Below are positions 43,245 to 52,105 of a stretch of 64,000 bases of DNA, piece after piece. This DNA comes from JAIXUI01 sp943373175. GTDB taxonomy: Bacteria; Bacteroidota; Bacteroidia; UBA7662; JAIXUI01. Where the stretch lies: assembly GCA_943373175.1 (NCBI GenBank), contig CALSBM010000005.1:1-64000 (forward strand). The letters are read 5' to 3'. How positions within the stretch are numbered: position 1 is the stretch's first letter; each line of letters opens with the position of its first letter. The translations under genes and the position numbers were made by a program. Below the pieces are notes generated by a model, which made no database searches, had not been told where the DNA came from, and was given only the letters and a program-made list of their open reading frames with translations.

Positions 43245-46200
43245 TCAGAAAGTGAATCTTACGCCAATACGTGCTCTGCGAGGAAGTGCGAAGTTGTCTG
43301 GATTCTGCATGGAGACCGTATAAAGGTCAATGAAAGAAGCAGGATCCAAAGTTCCGTTAAGCTGCTGAGCTCCGAGGTTAGAAGTGAGGAATCCGTCGTC
43401 CATTGGGTCACCAGTATAACGATAAACACCAAGAACGTTACGTAAATCAAACAGGTTGAGGACTTGAAGGTAAACCGTGACAGTAGCCATTTTCGGGCGA
43501 TCTGGGGTGCCTTTTCCAATTTTAAAGTCAATGTCTTTATCAACGCGGAGGTTTACTCTAAGCTGCCAAGGCAAACGAGAACCGTTTAGAGTACCTTTCA
43601 ACGTTGTACGGCCATCAATACCTCCGGCAACATCACCATCAGGAGTTACGAATGTTTGACGTGAGAATGGAGTTCCAGAAACAGCGTTGGCAACAAAGTT
43701 GAACCCAACATTCTGAAGAATTGGAAATCCAAAAGGACGTGGGCCGTTATAGTCTTTTCCTTTACCAAAACGGAAGTCGAGAGTACCCACTAAACGGTGG
43801 CGTGCATCGAAGTTAAGAGGCAAAGGTGTACGAAGGTTATCGATACCAGCCTGAATGATGTTAGCCGCTTGCTCAGGAGCAGAACCGGTACCATCTGCAA
43901 ATTGCAAGGTGTAAGAACCGTTGAAACGGATATTTCCGGAACGACGTAAGTCATAAGATATAGTTAACCCTTTTACAGTTCCGAAATCGATGTTTCCATA
44001 AGTACGATAGTCAACAGGAAACGCAAATGGACGGTTAATGATCTGAATCATGTTACGCAACTCGCGATAGAATGCAGAAATAGTTATTGCTGAACGTTCG
44101 TTCAACTTTTGCTTAAAGCCAAGTTCGTAATCGATGGTTTGCTCAGGAAGTAGGGATGGATTGTTGATGGTACCGCCAACATTTTGCAGATAGAAAAAGT
44201 CTGTTGGGTCAAAACGAAGGAATCCGGAAGGGCGCTGAGTTAGCACGTCGTAGTGAGCGAAGAATTGTGCTTCGTCAGAAATAGGGAATGAGAACGCAAC
44301 ACGCGGCATGAAGTTAATCTGCGGTGTATAGGTAGTGAACGCATTTGCTCCGACGCTAATTTGCCGAGGATCTTCGAGGTAAGGAGTAATACGGCCAGCA
44401 GCAGCAGCATTTGCGAGTGCTGATGGGTTACGAATTTCCTGACCACTAGCGTTGAACCAAGTTTGACCGCTGCGGTAGCCAAGAATAGCTGGTGTAGCAG
44501 CATTCGCGTCATTAACGTAAACTACATAATCGCTACCAATATTTCCGGGATGACGACCACCGTTAGCAGTATTCAAAGCTCCAGAAACTTGACCGACCGT
44601 TTTAGCAGGGAAAAGAAGGAATGGATCTTTAAGTACTGGCTGGTTTGCATCAAAGCGGTCAACACGCAATCCTACACGGAAGATAAGGTCATCGAAGTCA
44701 AATTTGTCTTCGATAAATCCTGCTAAATAGATAGGCGAGAATGGAGCAATGTTACGGTTGGTTGTGTCCGTAAAGAAGTCTAATTGGCCGGGTCGGCTGG
44801 ATAAACGATCTCCTTTATAGTCATAACCAAAGTAAGAAACAAAGCTTTGGCCTTCATTCAACAATTCATTCGGACTGAAGAAATTCACTTTCAATGCGTT
44901 AGGATCCAATTTGTCGATTTGAACAATGTCAAGACCCTGAACGTTGAGGCCAAGAGAACTACGAAGATTTCTATCAAACGTGGACTGGTTTGCCCCTACA
45001 TAAAGACGGTTGAAATAAATGGTATCGTTGTACAAACCAAATTCATCTCGTGCGTAAATAGGATTTGAAAGATCAAGTTCGTTTAGGTGACGATTCATTA
45101 AACCACGGGCATGTCCCCAAAGACCGATACCAGAAGCGAAAGGATTCAAGCTATAACCCCTGTCTATGCGTTGGTCATATTCGAAACCGAACTTAATCGC
45201 GTGACTTTTAATATCCGCAGAGGCAACTCCACTTACACGAAACATGTCGTTGTTAGAGTAAGAGTAACCACCAGTCTGACGGCCACTGTTCCACCAAATT
45301 CCATAAACAGAGTTAAGGCGTAGTCCATTAATGTTTCCACCTAACTGCTGAATATCATTGAAGTTAGTTAACCGCTGATCACCCAATAAGCTAAAGAACT
45401 GACGATTGAAGGCTGTAAGCAAAGGATCAACATCCTTGGGAGTATAGGTCACCAAAGTGTCGCGGAAGCCGGACATGATGTTGGTGTTTAACTGAAAGAT
45501 TCCATCAACAGTAGCAGAATCCTGTCTGAAGGTTCTTTCTTGAAGAACATCAAACTCACCCATATACCCATAACTAAACGCGTTACGGCCTAACCTGTCG
45601 TCCTCGTTACGGCCTGTCGTGTTGGTATAGTCAAATTGAAGGGTATAAAATGCGTTTTTAATCGTGGAGTTATTGGTTGATGCACCACTCTCAATTTTGG
45701 AGTTGAAACTCTGCTTAATCCGACCATAAATACGAAACGTTTGGTTTTCGAAGGAAGGGTTGTTAGCAGAGTTAAACAAACTGTACGCACGGACGTAACT
45801 TCTTCCCCATGTTCGGTCATAGTTACCACCAAGTGTAAACGTAAAGTCGTTAGTAGGCTGGAAGTCGATTTTACCAGAGAACGATAAACGGTTGGAAGTT
45901 ACATTCGGACGTACATCATCAAGGAACATATCGCTTCTACGAACGAACTGTGCATTTTGAACAAAGCCAGTTCCGAGTGGGGAACGACGAAGTGGATTTG
46001 CCTGTAAATCTGCCAGTTTATTGGGATTGATTTGCCAAACTCCAATAGCAGAAGGATCATTATCTAACTGAGTTTCCCACTCACCTGAGAGGAAGTAACC
46101 TAAAACAGCACGTTCATTTTCTTTGCCTTTATTTTTAACCCAAAGCGGTCCTGTAATATTCAAAGCACCGAGGTTATAACCATAAGGCTCTAAAAAAGCA

Positions 46201-46922
46201 GAACTCAGAATCTCAGCTCCGCCACTGAAGTTACGTGAAGGCCCTCGGGTAGTTACGTTAATTACACCACCGGTAACGTCACCATATTGAGAAGGAACAC
46301 CACCGGTAATAACCGTAGTTTGCTCAATAGCAGAGTTTGGAAGGTTTGTAGAACCACGCACCCGGATACCGTCCACAAAATATTCCGTAGCATCGGAACG
46401 CCCTCCACGCATGTTGATTGCGCCACCCTCATCTGACTGAAACACCCCTGCAGAAACCGCCGCAATAGAGTTTACATCGCGGGTTGCCATTTGAGCAATC
46501 TCTGCACGAGTAACCGTCTGGCCAGTCGAAGTTTCATCCGGCCGTATTAACGGCACCTCATAAATGATAGTTGTTTCCTTGATGTTGACAGCGTTCGAAG
46601 TGAGGTAGATATCCACGAAAGTACTCCTATCGGAATTCACCTCTACGCCTTTGATGTTCTTTGGCGCATAACCAAGATACTTGACTTTCAAGTCGTATGT
46701 TCCCGGAGGAAGAGAACTAAATTTATAGCGTCCATCGGCATCGGTGGTTGCCCCTCCTTTGATGGCGCCCTCGCGCTCCAATATCACATTAGCAAATGCG
46801 ATAACCTCTTTCTTACCCTCACCGAGCACACGTCCTTGAAGAACGCCGGTACCTGACTGAGCCCAGGCAACGATTAGAGTAAAGAGGAACAGGAGCACAC
46901 TTAAGTAAAGTTTTTTCAACAT
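43245..46922 (-). CDS. TonB-dependent receptor with carboxypeptidase-like regulatory domain
   Basis: 1225 residues. Signal peptide (LYLSVLLFLFTLIVAWAQ), then an N-terminal CarboxypepD_reg-type Ig-like domain (about 25-105, GTGVLQGRVLG and DADGRYKFSSLPPGTYDLKV), a plug domain (VNSIAAVSAGVFQSDEGG, MRGGRSDATEYFVDGIRV), and a large 22-strand barrel ending with RARIGVRFTF. It has no SusD partner nearby, so its cargo is not necessarily a glycan; it may import a metal complex, peptide or siderophore. It is upstream of the T9SS cargo and PorV genes and has a plausible promoter about 100 bases upstream. Confidence 0.93.
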   Translation of the reverse strand: MLKKLYLSVLLFLFTLIVAWAQSGTGVLQGRVLGEGKKEVIAFANVILEREGAIKGGATTDADGRYKFSSLPPGTYDLKVKYLGYAPKNIKGVEVNSDRSTFVDIYLTSNAVNIKETTIIYEVPLIRPDETSTGQTVTRAEIAQMATRDVNSIAAVSAGVFQSDEGGAINMRGGRSDATEYFVDGIRVRGSTNLPNSAIEQTTVITGGVPSQYGDVTGGVINVTTRGPSRNFSGGAEILSSAFLEPYGYNLGALNITGPLWVKNKGKENERAVLGYFLSGEWETQLDNDPSAIGVWQINPNKLADLQANPLRRSPLGTGFVQNAQFVRRSDMFLDDVRPNVTSNRLSFSGKIDFQPTNDFTFTLGGNYDRTWGRSYVRAYSLFNSANNPSFENQTFRIYGRIKQSFNSKIESGASTNNSTIKNAFYTLQFDYTNTTGRNEDDRLGRNAFSYGYMGEFDVLQERTFRQDSATVDGIFQLNTNIMSGFRDTLVTYTPKDVDPLLTAFNRQFFSLLGDQRLTNFNDIQQLGGNINGLRLNSVYGIWWNSGRQTGGYSYSNNDMFRVSGVASADIKSHAIKFGFEYDQRIDRGYSLNPFASGIGLWGHARGLMNRHLNELDLSNPIYARDEFGLYNDTIYFNRLYVGANQSTFDRNLRSSLGLNVQGLDIVQIDKLDPNALKVNFFSPNELLNEGQSFVSYFGYDYKGDRLSSRPGQLDFFTDTTNRNIAPFSPIYLAGFIEDKFDFDDLIFRVGLRVDRFDANQPVLKDPFLLFPAKTVGQVSGALNTANGGRHPGNIGSDYVVYVNDANAATPAILGYRSGQTWFNASGQEIRNPSALANAAAAGRITPYLEDPRQISVGANAFTTYTPQINFMPRVAFSFPISDEAQFFAHYDVLTQRPSGFLRFDPTDFFYLQNVGGTINNPSLLPEQTIDYELGFKQKLNERSAITISAFYRELRNMIQIINRPFAFPVDYRTYGNIDFGTVKGLTISYDLRRSGNIRFNGSYTLQFADGTGSAPEQAANIIQAGIDNLRTPLPLNFDARHRLVGTLDFRFGKGKDYNGPRPFGFPILQNVGFNFVANAVSGTPFSRQTFVTPDGDVAGGIDGRTTLKGTLNGSRLPWQLRVNLRVDKDIDFKIGKGTPDRPKMATVTVYLQVLNLFDLRNVLGVYRYTGDPMDDGFLTSNLGAQQLNGTLDPASFIDLYTVSMQNPDNFALPRRARIGVRFTF

Positions 46923-47017
46923 AGGCGGTAGTGTGTTACAGTGTTCAAATGATCTTTAAAAATGTTCTTTTTGCCTTATTTGGCTTAAGAATGTGCAACA
47001 TAGCACCAAACAAGGGA

Positions 47018-47044
47018 AGAAACAAGAGTGGCTTAACGCCTCTT
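47018..47044 (-). promoter_or_regulatory. Weak promoter candidate of the TonB receptor operon
   Basis: On the minus strand a TTG about 20 bases upstream of TATGTTGC, a partial match to TAnnTTTG, about 80-100 bases before the ATG at 46922. Coordinates are approximate and the match is imperfect. Confidence 0.25.
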
Positions 47045-47165
47045 TAACACTTCTTAAGTAATAAATTGGTTTTTCTAAATCAATAAGAGCCTTTTCTGAT
47101 GTTCAGAGCTCATTTTCCTGACAAAAGCCTGACCTTTTTCCCTTAAATAATCTCACTTAAGGCGC

Positions 47166-47963
47166 CTAAATAGGAAATTCCAGAGGCGATTGAAAGCAAA
47201 AAACGAAGTCTTTAAACAGCTCCTTTCGTTCAGAAACTACCCTTCTTTCACCGGCTTCATCATGGCTAAAAACAGGTAGCTGGAACCCGTATTGCTGAGC
47301 ATTTAGGGCATAAAGCTCACGACGAGTGACAGCCTGAGGGCAACTTAAGTTAACTGTTCCATGAGCCTCGGGATGTGCTTCCAAATGAGCTAAAAATCCA
47401 AGAATATCGTCACGATGGATAAGGTTTACCCAGCGGGATCCATCAACAGGTTTTCCAGCAAAAAATCGTCCCGGCACACGTCCATACCCAGCTAAACCGG
47501 ATAATCGGATAATTAGCAAATTTTGCCACACTTCAGAAAGTGCTTTTTCTGCTGTCTGAATCACTAAACTTCCTTCACCGGGTATCATACTTCCTTCTGA
47601 GTATGTACCGGATGCTTCCGGATAAACGGATGTTGAAGACGTAAACATTAGCTTAGCCTGAGGAGAGGCTATTCTAAGTTGACGAGCGACCGCCACCAAG
47701 GCTTGAGCATATAACAAGGGTTCAACTCCCGAGGGAGGAATGCAAAGCAACAAATGGGTGACTCCTGGAGGGATATGTGGAGCAGCTTCAGAAGCTGAAT
47801 TCCAAATGCTGATGTCCATCGAAGGATGCTTTTCCTTCCACTTCATCGCTTTCTCTTTGGTTCGAACAGTTCCTGAAACCCTCACTCCTCTTTTACATAG
47901 AACTTCAGCCCATGCACCACCGAGCCAGCCTAACCCTATAATATGCCAATGCAGATTGGTCAT
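47166..47963 (-). CDS. NAD(P)-binding Rossmann protein (YeeZ/SDR-like)
   Basis: 265 residues. The start WHIIGLGWLGGAWAEVLCKRG has the GxGxxG-type dinucleotide loop; FTSSTSVYPEASGTYSEG resembles the S-T-S/Y site of extended short-chain dehydrogenases; the sequence around LIHRDDILGFLAHL closes the fold. YeeZ-like proteins are nucleotide-sugar or unknown dehydrogenases. Its ATG overlaps the patatin stop as ATGA, so it is the last gene of the recA-patatin unit. Substrate unknown. Confidence 0.82.
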   Translation of the reverse strand: MTNLHWHIIGLGWLGGAWAEVLCKRGVRVSGTVRTKEKAMKWKEKHPSMDISIWNSASEAAPHIPPGVTHLLLCIPPSGVEPLLYAQALVAVARQLRIASPQAKLMFTSSTSVYPEASGTYSEGSMIPGEGSLVIQTAEKALSEVWQNLLIIRLSGLAGYGRVPGRFFAGKPVDGSRWVNLIHRDDILGFLAHLEAHPEAHGTVNLSCPQAVTRRELYALNAQQYGFQLPVFSHDEAGERRVVSERKELFKDFVFCFQSPLEFPI

Positions 47964-48712
47964 GCCTTCTGGTGCTCCGACATTTTGGCAATGCCATAGT
48001 GGTAGCCAAGCTCATACATTTCTCTGCCTTTAGATAAATCGAACATTGAAAATTTATACATATCCTCAGGCTCCAGCAAGCAGTCAACATCCTTTATTTC
48101 TTGGTGAATATTGGCATGAATACCCAACTGCAAGGTTCTAAGAAGAATATCAATCAATCCGGAAGGAGGAGGAGCAGGCCCTACCGGGTTAATGTTGATT
48201 GCTGTAAGATGGTCGCAGTGTTGCCGGATGATGTGCGCCGGCAGGTTCGATAATATTCCTCCATCGATGTAATAATGCTCTCCCATTTTTACCATGTGAA
48301 AAAGGAGGGGTATTGCCGAAGACGCCATGATGGGTTCAAGCAAGGGGCCTGATTCAAAAACCTCTAACTTTCCTGTTGAATAGTTGGTAGCGGTTACTCG
48401 GAGCGGAATTTTCAGCTCCTCGAAGGTTTTAGCACGTAAATTCTTTTGCAACAAATGCCTCAACCCGTCGGAACGAAAAAGACCGGCAGAGCTAAGTTTA
48501 ATTCTGAGAAAGCGAGATAAGGGTTCATCTCGGAAGATTCGGAAGATGTCGTCGGCGGAGTAGCCGTCTGCGTAAAGCACCCCAACTACAGCACCGATGC
48601 TAACACCGGCGATGCAGTCGAAGCTATAGTCCAGTTCTTCTAATGCACGTAAGACTCCAGCATGAGCAAATCCGCGTCCGGCTCCACCAGAAAGTACGAG
48701 TCCTCGCTTCAT
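47960..48712 (-). CDS. Patatin-like phospholipase
   Basis: 250 residues, the RssA/YchK size class. The oxyanion loop is GGAGRGFAHAG (9-19), the nucleophile Ser38 is in GVSIGA, and the catalytic Asp is in YYIDGGILSNLP. It would cleave acyl ester bonds of membrane lipids. No signal peptide, so cytoplasmic or inner-membrane associated. It starts 14 bases after the recA stop and overlaps the SDR-like gene by ATGA. Confidence 0.95.
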   Translation of the reverse strand: MKRGLVLSGGAGRGFAHAGVLRALEELDYSFDCIAGVSIGAVVGVLYADGYSADDIFRIFRDEPLSRFLRIKLSSAGLFRSDGLRHLLQKNLRAKTFEELKIPLRVTATNYSTGKLEVFESGPLLEPIMASSAIPLLFHMVKMGEHYYIDGGILSNLPAHIIRQHCDHLTAININPVGPAPPPSGLIDILLRTLQLGIHANIHQEIKDVDCLLEPEDMYKFSMFDLSKGREMYELGYHYGIAKMSEHQKA

Positions 48713-48726
48713 CAGACTGGCATTAG

Positions 48727-49761
48727 TTAGTTTGATTCCGTGCTAACAGGCGTGGCAGTTGCAGTTGGCGTTTTCAGGAGTTCCTTGATTTTCAGCTCCA
48801 GTTCTTGGGCGAGTTCAGGATTGTCTATCAACAGTTGTTTTACTGAATCACGTCCCTGTCCAAGCCTGGTTTCGCCATAGCTGTACCAACTACCACTCTT
48901 CTTAATAACGCCCATTTCTGCGCCGATGTCCACAATTTCGCCTTCTTTAGAAATTCCTTCTCCATAAAGGATATCGAATTCGGCCATTTTAAAAGGAGGA
49001 GCAACTTTGTTTTTAACTACTTTAACCTTCGTTCTGTTACCCATAATGTCCACGCCTTCCTTTAGTTGATTACTTCTTCTAATATCAAGACGTATTGATG
49101 AGTAAAACTTAAGTGCGTTTCCACCTGTAGTGGTTTCGGGGTTGCCAAACATCACCCCAATTTTTTCCCTCAATTGGTTAATGAAAATACAAACACAACC
49201 TGTTTTCGAGATAGTACCGGTGAGTTTTCGTAGCGCTTGAGACATAAGACGAGCTTGAAGGCCAAGTACGGAGTCGCCCATTTCACCTTCAATTTCGCTT
49301 TTAGGAACTAAAGCCGCAACGGAGTCGATTACGAGGATATCGATAGCACCGGAACGAATCAGGTTATCTGCAATCTCAAGAGCCTGTTCGCCATTGTCTG
49401 GCTGAGAAATAAGCAAATTTTCAGTATCAATGCCAAGGCGTTCGGCATAAGATTTATCAAAGGCATGTTCGGCATCGATAAAAGCGGCAATACCCCCTTT
49501 CTTCTGTGCTTCGGCTATTGCATGGAGCGCAATAGTAGTTTTTCCGGAGGATTCAGGGCCGAAGATTTCAACAACACGCCCCCTGGGGAAACCGCCTACT
49601 CCCAAAGCTACATCGAGCCCAAGAGAGCCTGTGGGAATGACGTCAAGATCCATGAGCTTAGCGTCGCCAAGCTTCATGATAACACCCTTACCGTACGCTT
49701 TCTCAAGTTTGTCGAGCGTAAGTTGAAGCGCTTTGAGTTTTTCGTTATTATTATTATTCAT
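48727..49761 (-). CDS. recA: Recombinase RecA
   Basis: 344 residues. Walker A is GPESSGKTT (about 69-77), Walker B LVIDSVAALVP, loop L2 GNPETTTGGNALKFY, and the C-terminal domain ends with a low-complexity Thr/Ala-rich tail. RecA directs homologous recombination. The 150 bases upstream have no clear SOS (LexA) box and no perfect -7 box. Patatin and the SDR-like gene are downstream in the same direction. Confidence 0.98.
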   Translation of the reverse strand: MNNNNNEKLKALQLTLDKLEKAYGKGVIMKLGDAKLMDLDVIPTGSLGLDVALGVGGFPRGRVVEIFGPESSGKTTIALHAIAEAQKKGGIAAFIDAEHAFDKSYAERLGIDTENLLISQPDNGEQALEIADNLIRSGAIDILVIDSVAALVPKSEIEGEMGDSVLGLQARLMSQALRKLTGTISKTGCVCIFINQLREKIGVMFGNPETTTGGNALKFYSSIRLDIRRSNQLKEGVDIMGNRTKVKVVKNKVAPPFKMAEFDILYGEGISKEGEIVDIGAEMGVIKKSGSWYSYGETRLGQGRDSVKQLLIDNPELAQELELKIKELLKTPTATATPVSTESN

Positions 49762-49919
49762 GAGAGTAGCGTTCTATGCTTGCAAGTTTAAACCATCCGA
49801 TTGTAATCTTATGACAATCTTTTTCACACTGGCAGAATCAAATCTGTAGATGATAGATTGTACAAGGGCAAATCGTGTTAATATAGATTCAATCAACCTT
49901 AGAATTATGGGGTTAACTT
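49762..49919. other. recA upstream region, no clear promoter boxes
   Basis: 160 bases between the alpha/beta hydrolase stop and recA. The minus strand has GATTTG-containing near matches but no exact TAnnTTTG, and no inverted repeat of LexA type was recognised. Confidence 0.4.
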
Positions 49920-50699
49920 CTAACCAAGCATCCATTGTTTCATGAGTTCGAGCACTTCGGCAGATTTTTCTGCATGAATCCAATGTCCGGCTCCGGCTAC
50001 GGTATGCAATTGAATCTGGGGAAAATGGGAACGCAGTTCTTCGACATGCTCTTCTAACACATAACCTGAATTGCCGCCACGAACCATCCAAACAGTGGAC
50101 GGGAAAACATTGACAAGGTTGATAGGCTGCCCTATTTCAGGTAATTTATTCTTGAGTACTGGCAAATTGAGGCGCCAAGCGAATAATCCTTGTTCATCGC
50201 GGTAGAGGTTTTTCAAGAGAAAAAGGCGGATGTCGGCTTCGGGAATGCGTTCCTTCATCCAAGCTTCGAGTGCGGTGCGGCTTTGAAAAGCTCCAGGGTC
50301 GAGTTCCTGCATTACTGAGAGGTAGTAATTCTGGTGCTCCATGTGGTAAGTGCGATTGGCAATATCAAGCACCATCAATCCTTTAACCCATTGTGGATAA
50401 CGGTCGGCAAACAGCATAGCAACTTTTCCACCCATGGAGTGACCTGCTAGCCAAAAAGGCTCTTTAACCTCTACTTCAGCCCAAGCCAAAAGCATTTCTG
50501 CCATTAGAATATAGTTAAAATCCTCCGTATGAGGAGAACGACCATGATTGGGCATATCCACTAAGTAAACTTTAGCGGAAGATGAGAGCTGCCTAGCAAG
50601 GGTAATCCAGTTGTCGGCAGTGCCGAATAGACCATGAACAATAACTACCGGTGGCCCTGAATCACCGAGCTTGTGGAAAAACAAAGGAGCAGATGACAT
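49920..50699 (-). CDS. Alpha/beta-hydrolase (YbfF-like esterase)
   Basis: 259 residues. Oxyanion HGLFGTADNW (22-31), the nucleophile Ser88 in AGHSMGGKVA, an acid after strand 6 (region of VFPSTVWMVRGGNSG) and a C-terminal His in GAGHWIHAEK complete the triad. Short-chain esterases of the YbfF type act on acyl-CoA or similar small esters. It has its own promoter (50710-50717). Confidence 0.94.
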   Translation of the reverse strand: MSSAPLFFHKLGDSGPPVVIVHGLFGTADNWITLARQLSSSAKVYLVDMPNHGRSPHTEDFNYILMAEMLLAWAEVEVKEPFWLAGHSMGGKVAMLFADRYPQWVKGLMVLDIANRTYHMEHQNYYLSVMQELDPGAFQSRTALEAWMKERIPEADIRLFLLKNLYRDEQGLFAWRLNLPVLKNKLPEIGQPINLVNVFPSTVWMVRGGNSGYVLEEHVEELRSHFPQIQLHTVAGAGHWIHAEKSAEVLELMKQWMLG

Positions 50700-50709
50700 A
50701 AATACTCAA

Positions 50710-50717
50710 CAAATTTA
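50710..50717 (-). promoter_or_regulatory. Candidate -7 box of the alpha/beta hydrolase
   Basis: The minus strand reads TAAATTTG, a full match, ten bases before the ATG. The -33 region lacks a TTG at the right distance. Confidence 0.5.
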
Positions 50718-50771
50718 AGCTGGGTTTGTTAGCTTAATTAACGGTGGGCTCCTTGCAGCCTCACTTCGGAA

Positions 50772-51515
50772 ATGAAACAACTGACGGTTCAACATACATT
50801 GGAAGACTTTCTTACCACTTCTCCTCTCGCCTTCAGGGTGTTGGAGCAGCATGGATTGTCGATTCGCAAACTTGATCTTAACCTCACCTTGGAGAAAGCA
50901 TGTTTGCTAACCGATGTTCGGTCTGAAAAAGTTTTAGAAGACTTACATGCCATTGGGGAAGTTGTAAATTGGGAAGGTAGTAGGCCGGAAGCACTTACTA
51001 CGGCTGAAATTCTTCGCCTATTACATCAGAATCACCATAAGTTTCTCGCGCAGCTTTTTCCGAGGATCGAATTGCTACTTTATCACTTAGCCCGGCAAGC
51101 CAAGAATTTTCAGCAACAGCTTTCCATACTCACTGAAACCTTCCTTCAGCTTAAGGCAGACTTTACACAACATGTAATGGAAGAAACGGAGTCCCTATTT
51201 CCTTATGTCGAACTTTTGTTACGAATAAGCCGAGGTGAAGGATGTCCGGATGTAATTCTTGCACTGATGGAAGAAGGCAGAGCTGGAAGTATGGTGGAAA
51301 ACGATTGCGATATACATCAATTTGTACTTCGCCTCAGGTTAGCTTCTAATCATTACCTTCCTTCAGATCCTGACAATCTGATGATGCGATCGCTTTGCAG
51401 AAGTTTGGAAGAGCTTGAAAAAGCCCTTTATCAACACGAATACATTGAATTTGAAGTACTGCTTAAGCGTATTCTGGAATTAGAGAACAAGGCAATAAAC
51501 CGAATTCGACATTAA
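50772..51515 (+). CDS. RIC/ScdA-like hemerythrin protein with degenerate N-domain
   Basis: 247 residues. The N-terminal 60 match the DUF542 domain of iron-sulfur repair proteins (FLTTSPLAFRVLEQHG and LTLEKAC) except that the Cys-Cys pair of the FCCGG motif is replaced (SIRKLDLN). The rest is a four-helix hemerythrin-like domain: possible iron ligands are the His of NHHKFL, His and Glu of QHVMEETESLFP, and His and Glu of LYQHEYIEFE. The usual third-helix His (in EHD) looks like Cys or is shifted (ENDCDIH). These substitutions suggest altered metal chemistry or a purely signalling role. No promoter boxes matched fully. Confidence 0.75.
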   Translation: MKQLTVQHTLEDFLTTSPLAFRVLEQHGLSIRKLDLNLTLEKACLLTDVRSEKVLEDLHAIGEVVNWEGSRPEALTTAEILRLLHQNHHKFLAQLFPRIELLLYHLARQAKNFQQQLSILTETFLQLKADFTQHVMEETESLFPYVELLLRISRGEGCPDVILALMEEGRAGSMVENDCDIHQFVLRLRLASNHYLPSDPDNLMMRSLCRSLEELEKALYQHEYIEFEVLLKRILELENKAINRIRH

Positions 51516-52105
51516 ATTATTATAAACTGATATTCTCAAAAAAATCGCAGTTTCTGATATTGTTTATTAATACATGTAACGTTGATTGGAAATTCTGCTT
51601 TTAGTTAAATAGAGCAATTTTCCTCCATATTTTATCAGATTGAAACGGCAGATTCACACAAATTAGCTTGTTAGCACAAGAAGCCTATACTGCGTAATGA
51701 ATCTTCGGGAAATTGAAAAGTGTACTATTTTCAATTCTTTCATTTTTATCATTTTGAATATCCATTTCTACAAAAAAAAGTGTAAAAACTGGCGAATAAA
51801 AACCACTCTTATTAAGCGTATATTTTACTATTTCTATTCTGTAAAATGTTAAATTTCTCTTTTTTCTTGACGTCTGAAAGTGGTATATAATGTTATTTAT
51901 ATAGTCCATTTTTTCAGTACAGTTTACCTCTGATTAGGGAATATCCGTTGTAAAACTGAATAGGTTAAGAATTTTAGTTTTACAAGACAATAAAGATTTG
52001 CAGAACTGTTAGCTTAAACATCGGTGTGTGTTTTAAATTAATCGGTTGAGATTCTTTAACTTCTTAAGATAAAAGTCAAGGCTGAGTCTGACTTAATTTG
52101 CAAGT
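51516..52105. other. Long AT-rich intergenic region
   Basis: About 590 bases, clearly richer in A+T than the flanking genes, without convincing coding. The minus-strand stretch 51685-51909 (74 codons) has mixed composition and no family, and could be a relic. No tRNA or structured RNA was recognised. An inverted repeat is listed separately. Confidence 0.5.
51948..51985. repeat. 10-base inverted repeat in the AT-rich region
   Basis: TTGTAAAACT (51948-51957) and AGTTTTACAA (51976-51985) pair perfectly with an 18-base loop. It lies 120 bases before the serine-hydrolase start. It could be an operator or RNA hairpin; no T-run makes it a poor terminator. Confidence 0.4.

Noticed and set aside
51868..51894. 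Sigma-70-like promoter (TTGACG and TATAAT)
   Set aside because: The spacing is 13 bases and this phylum uses a different -33/-7 signal.
51685..51909. 74-codon minus-strand reading frame in the AT-rich region
   Set aside because: No recognised family or promoter, and composition explained by A+T richness. Kept only as a possible relic in the region entry.
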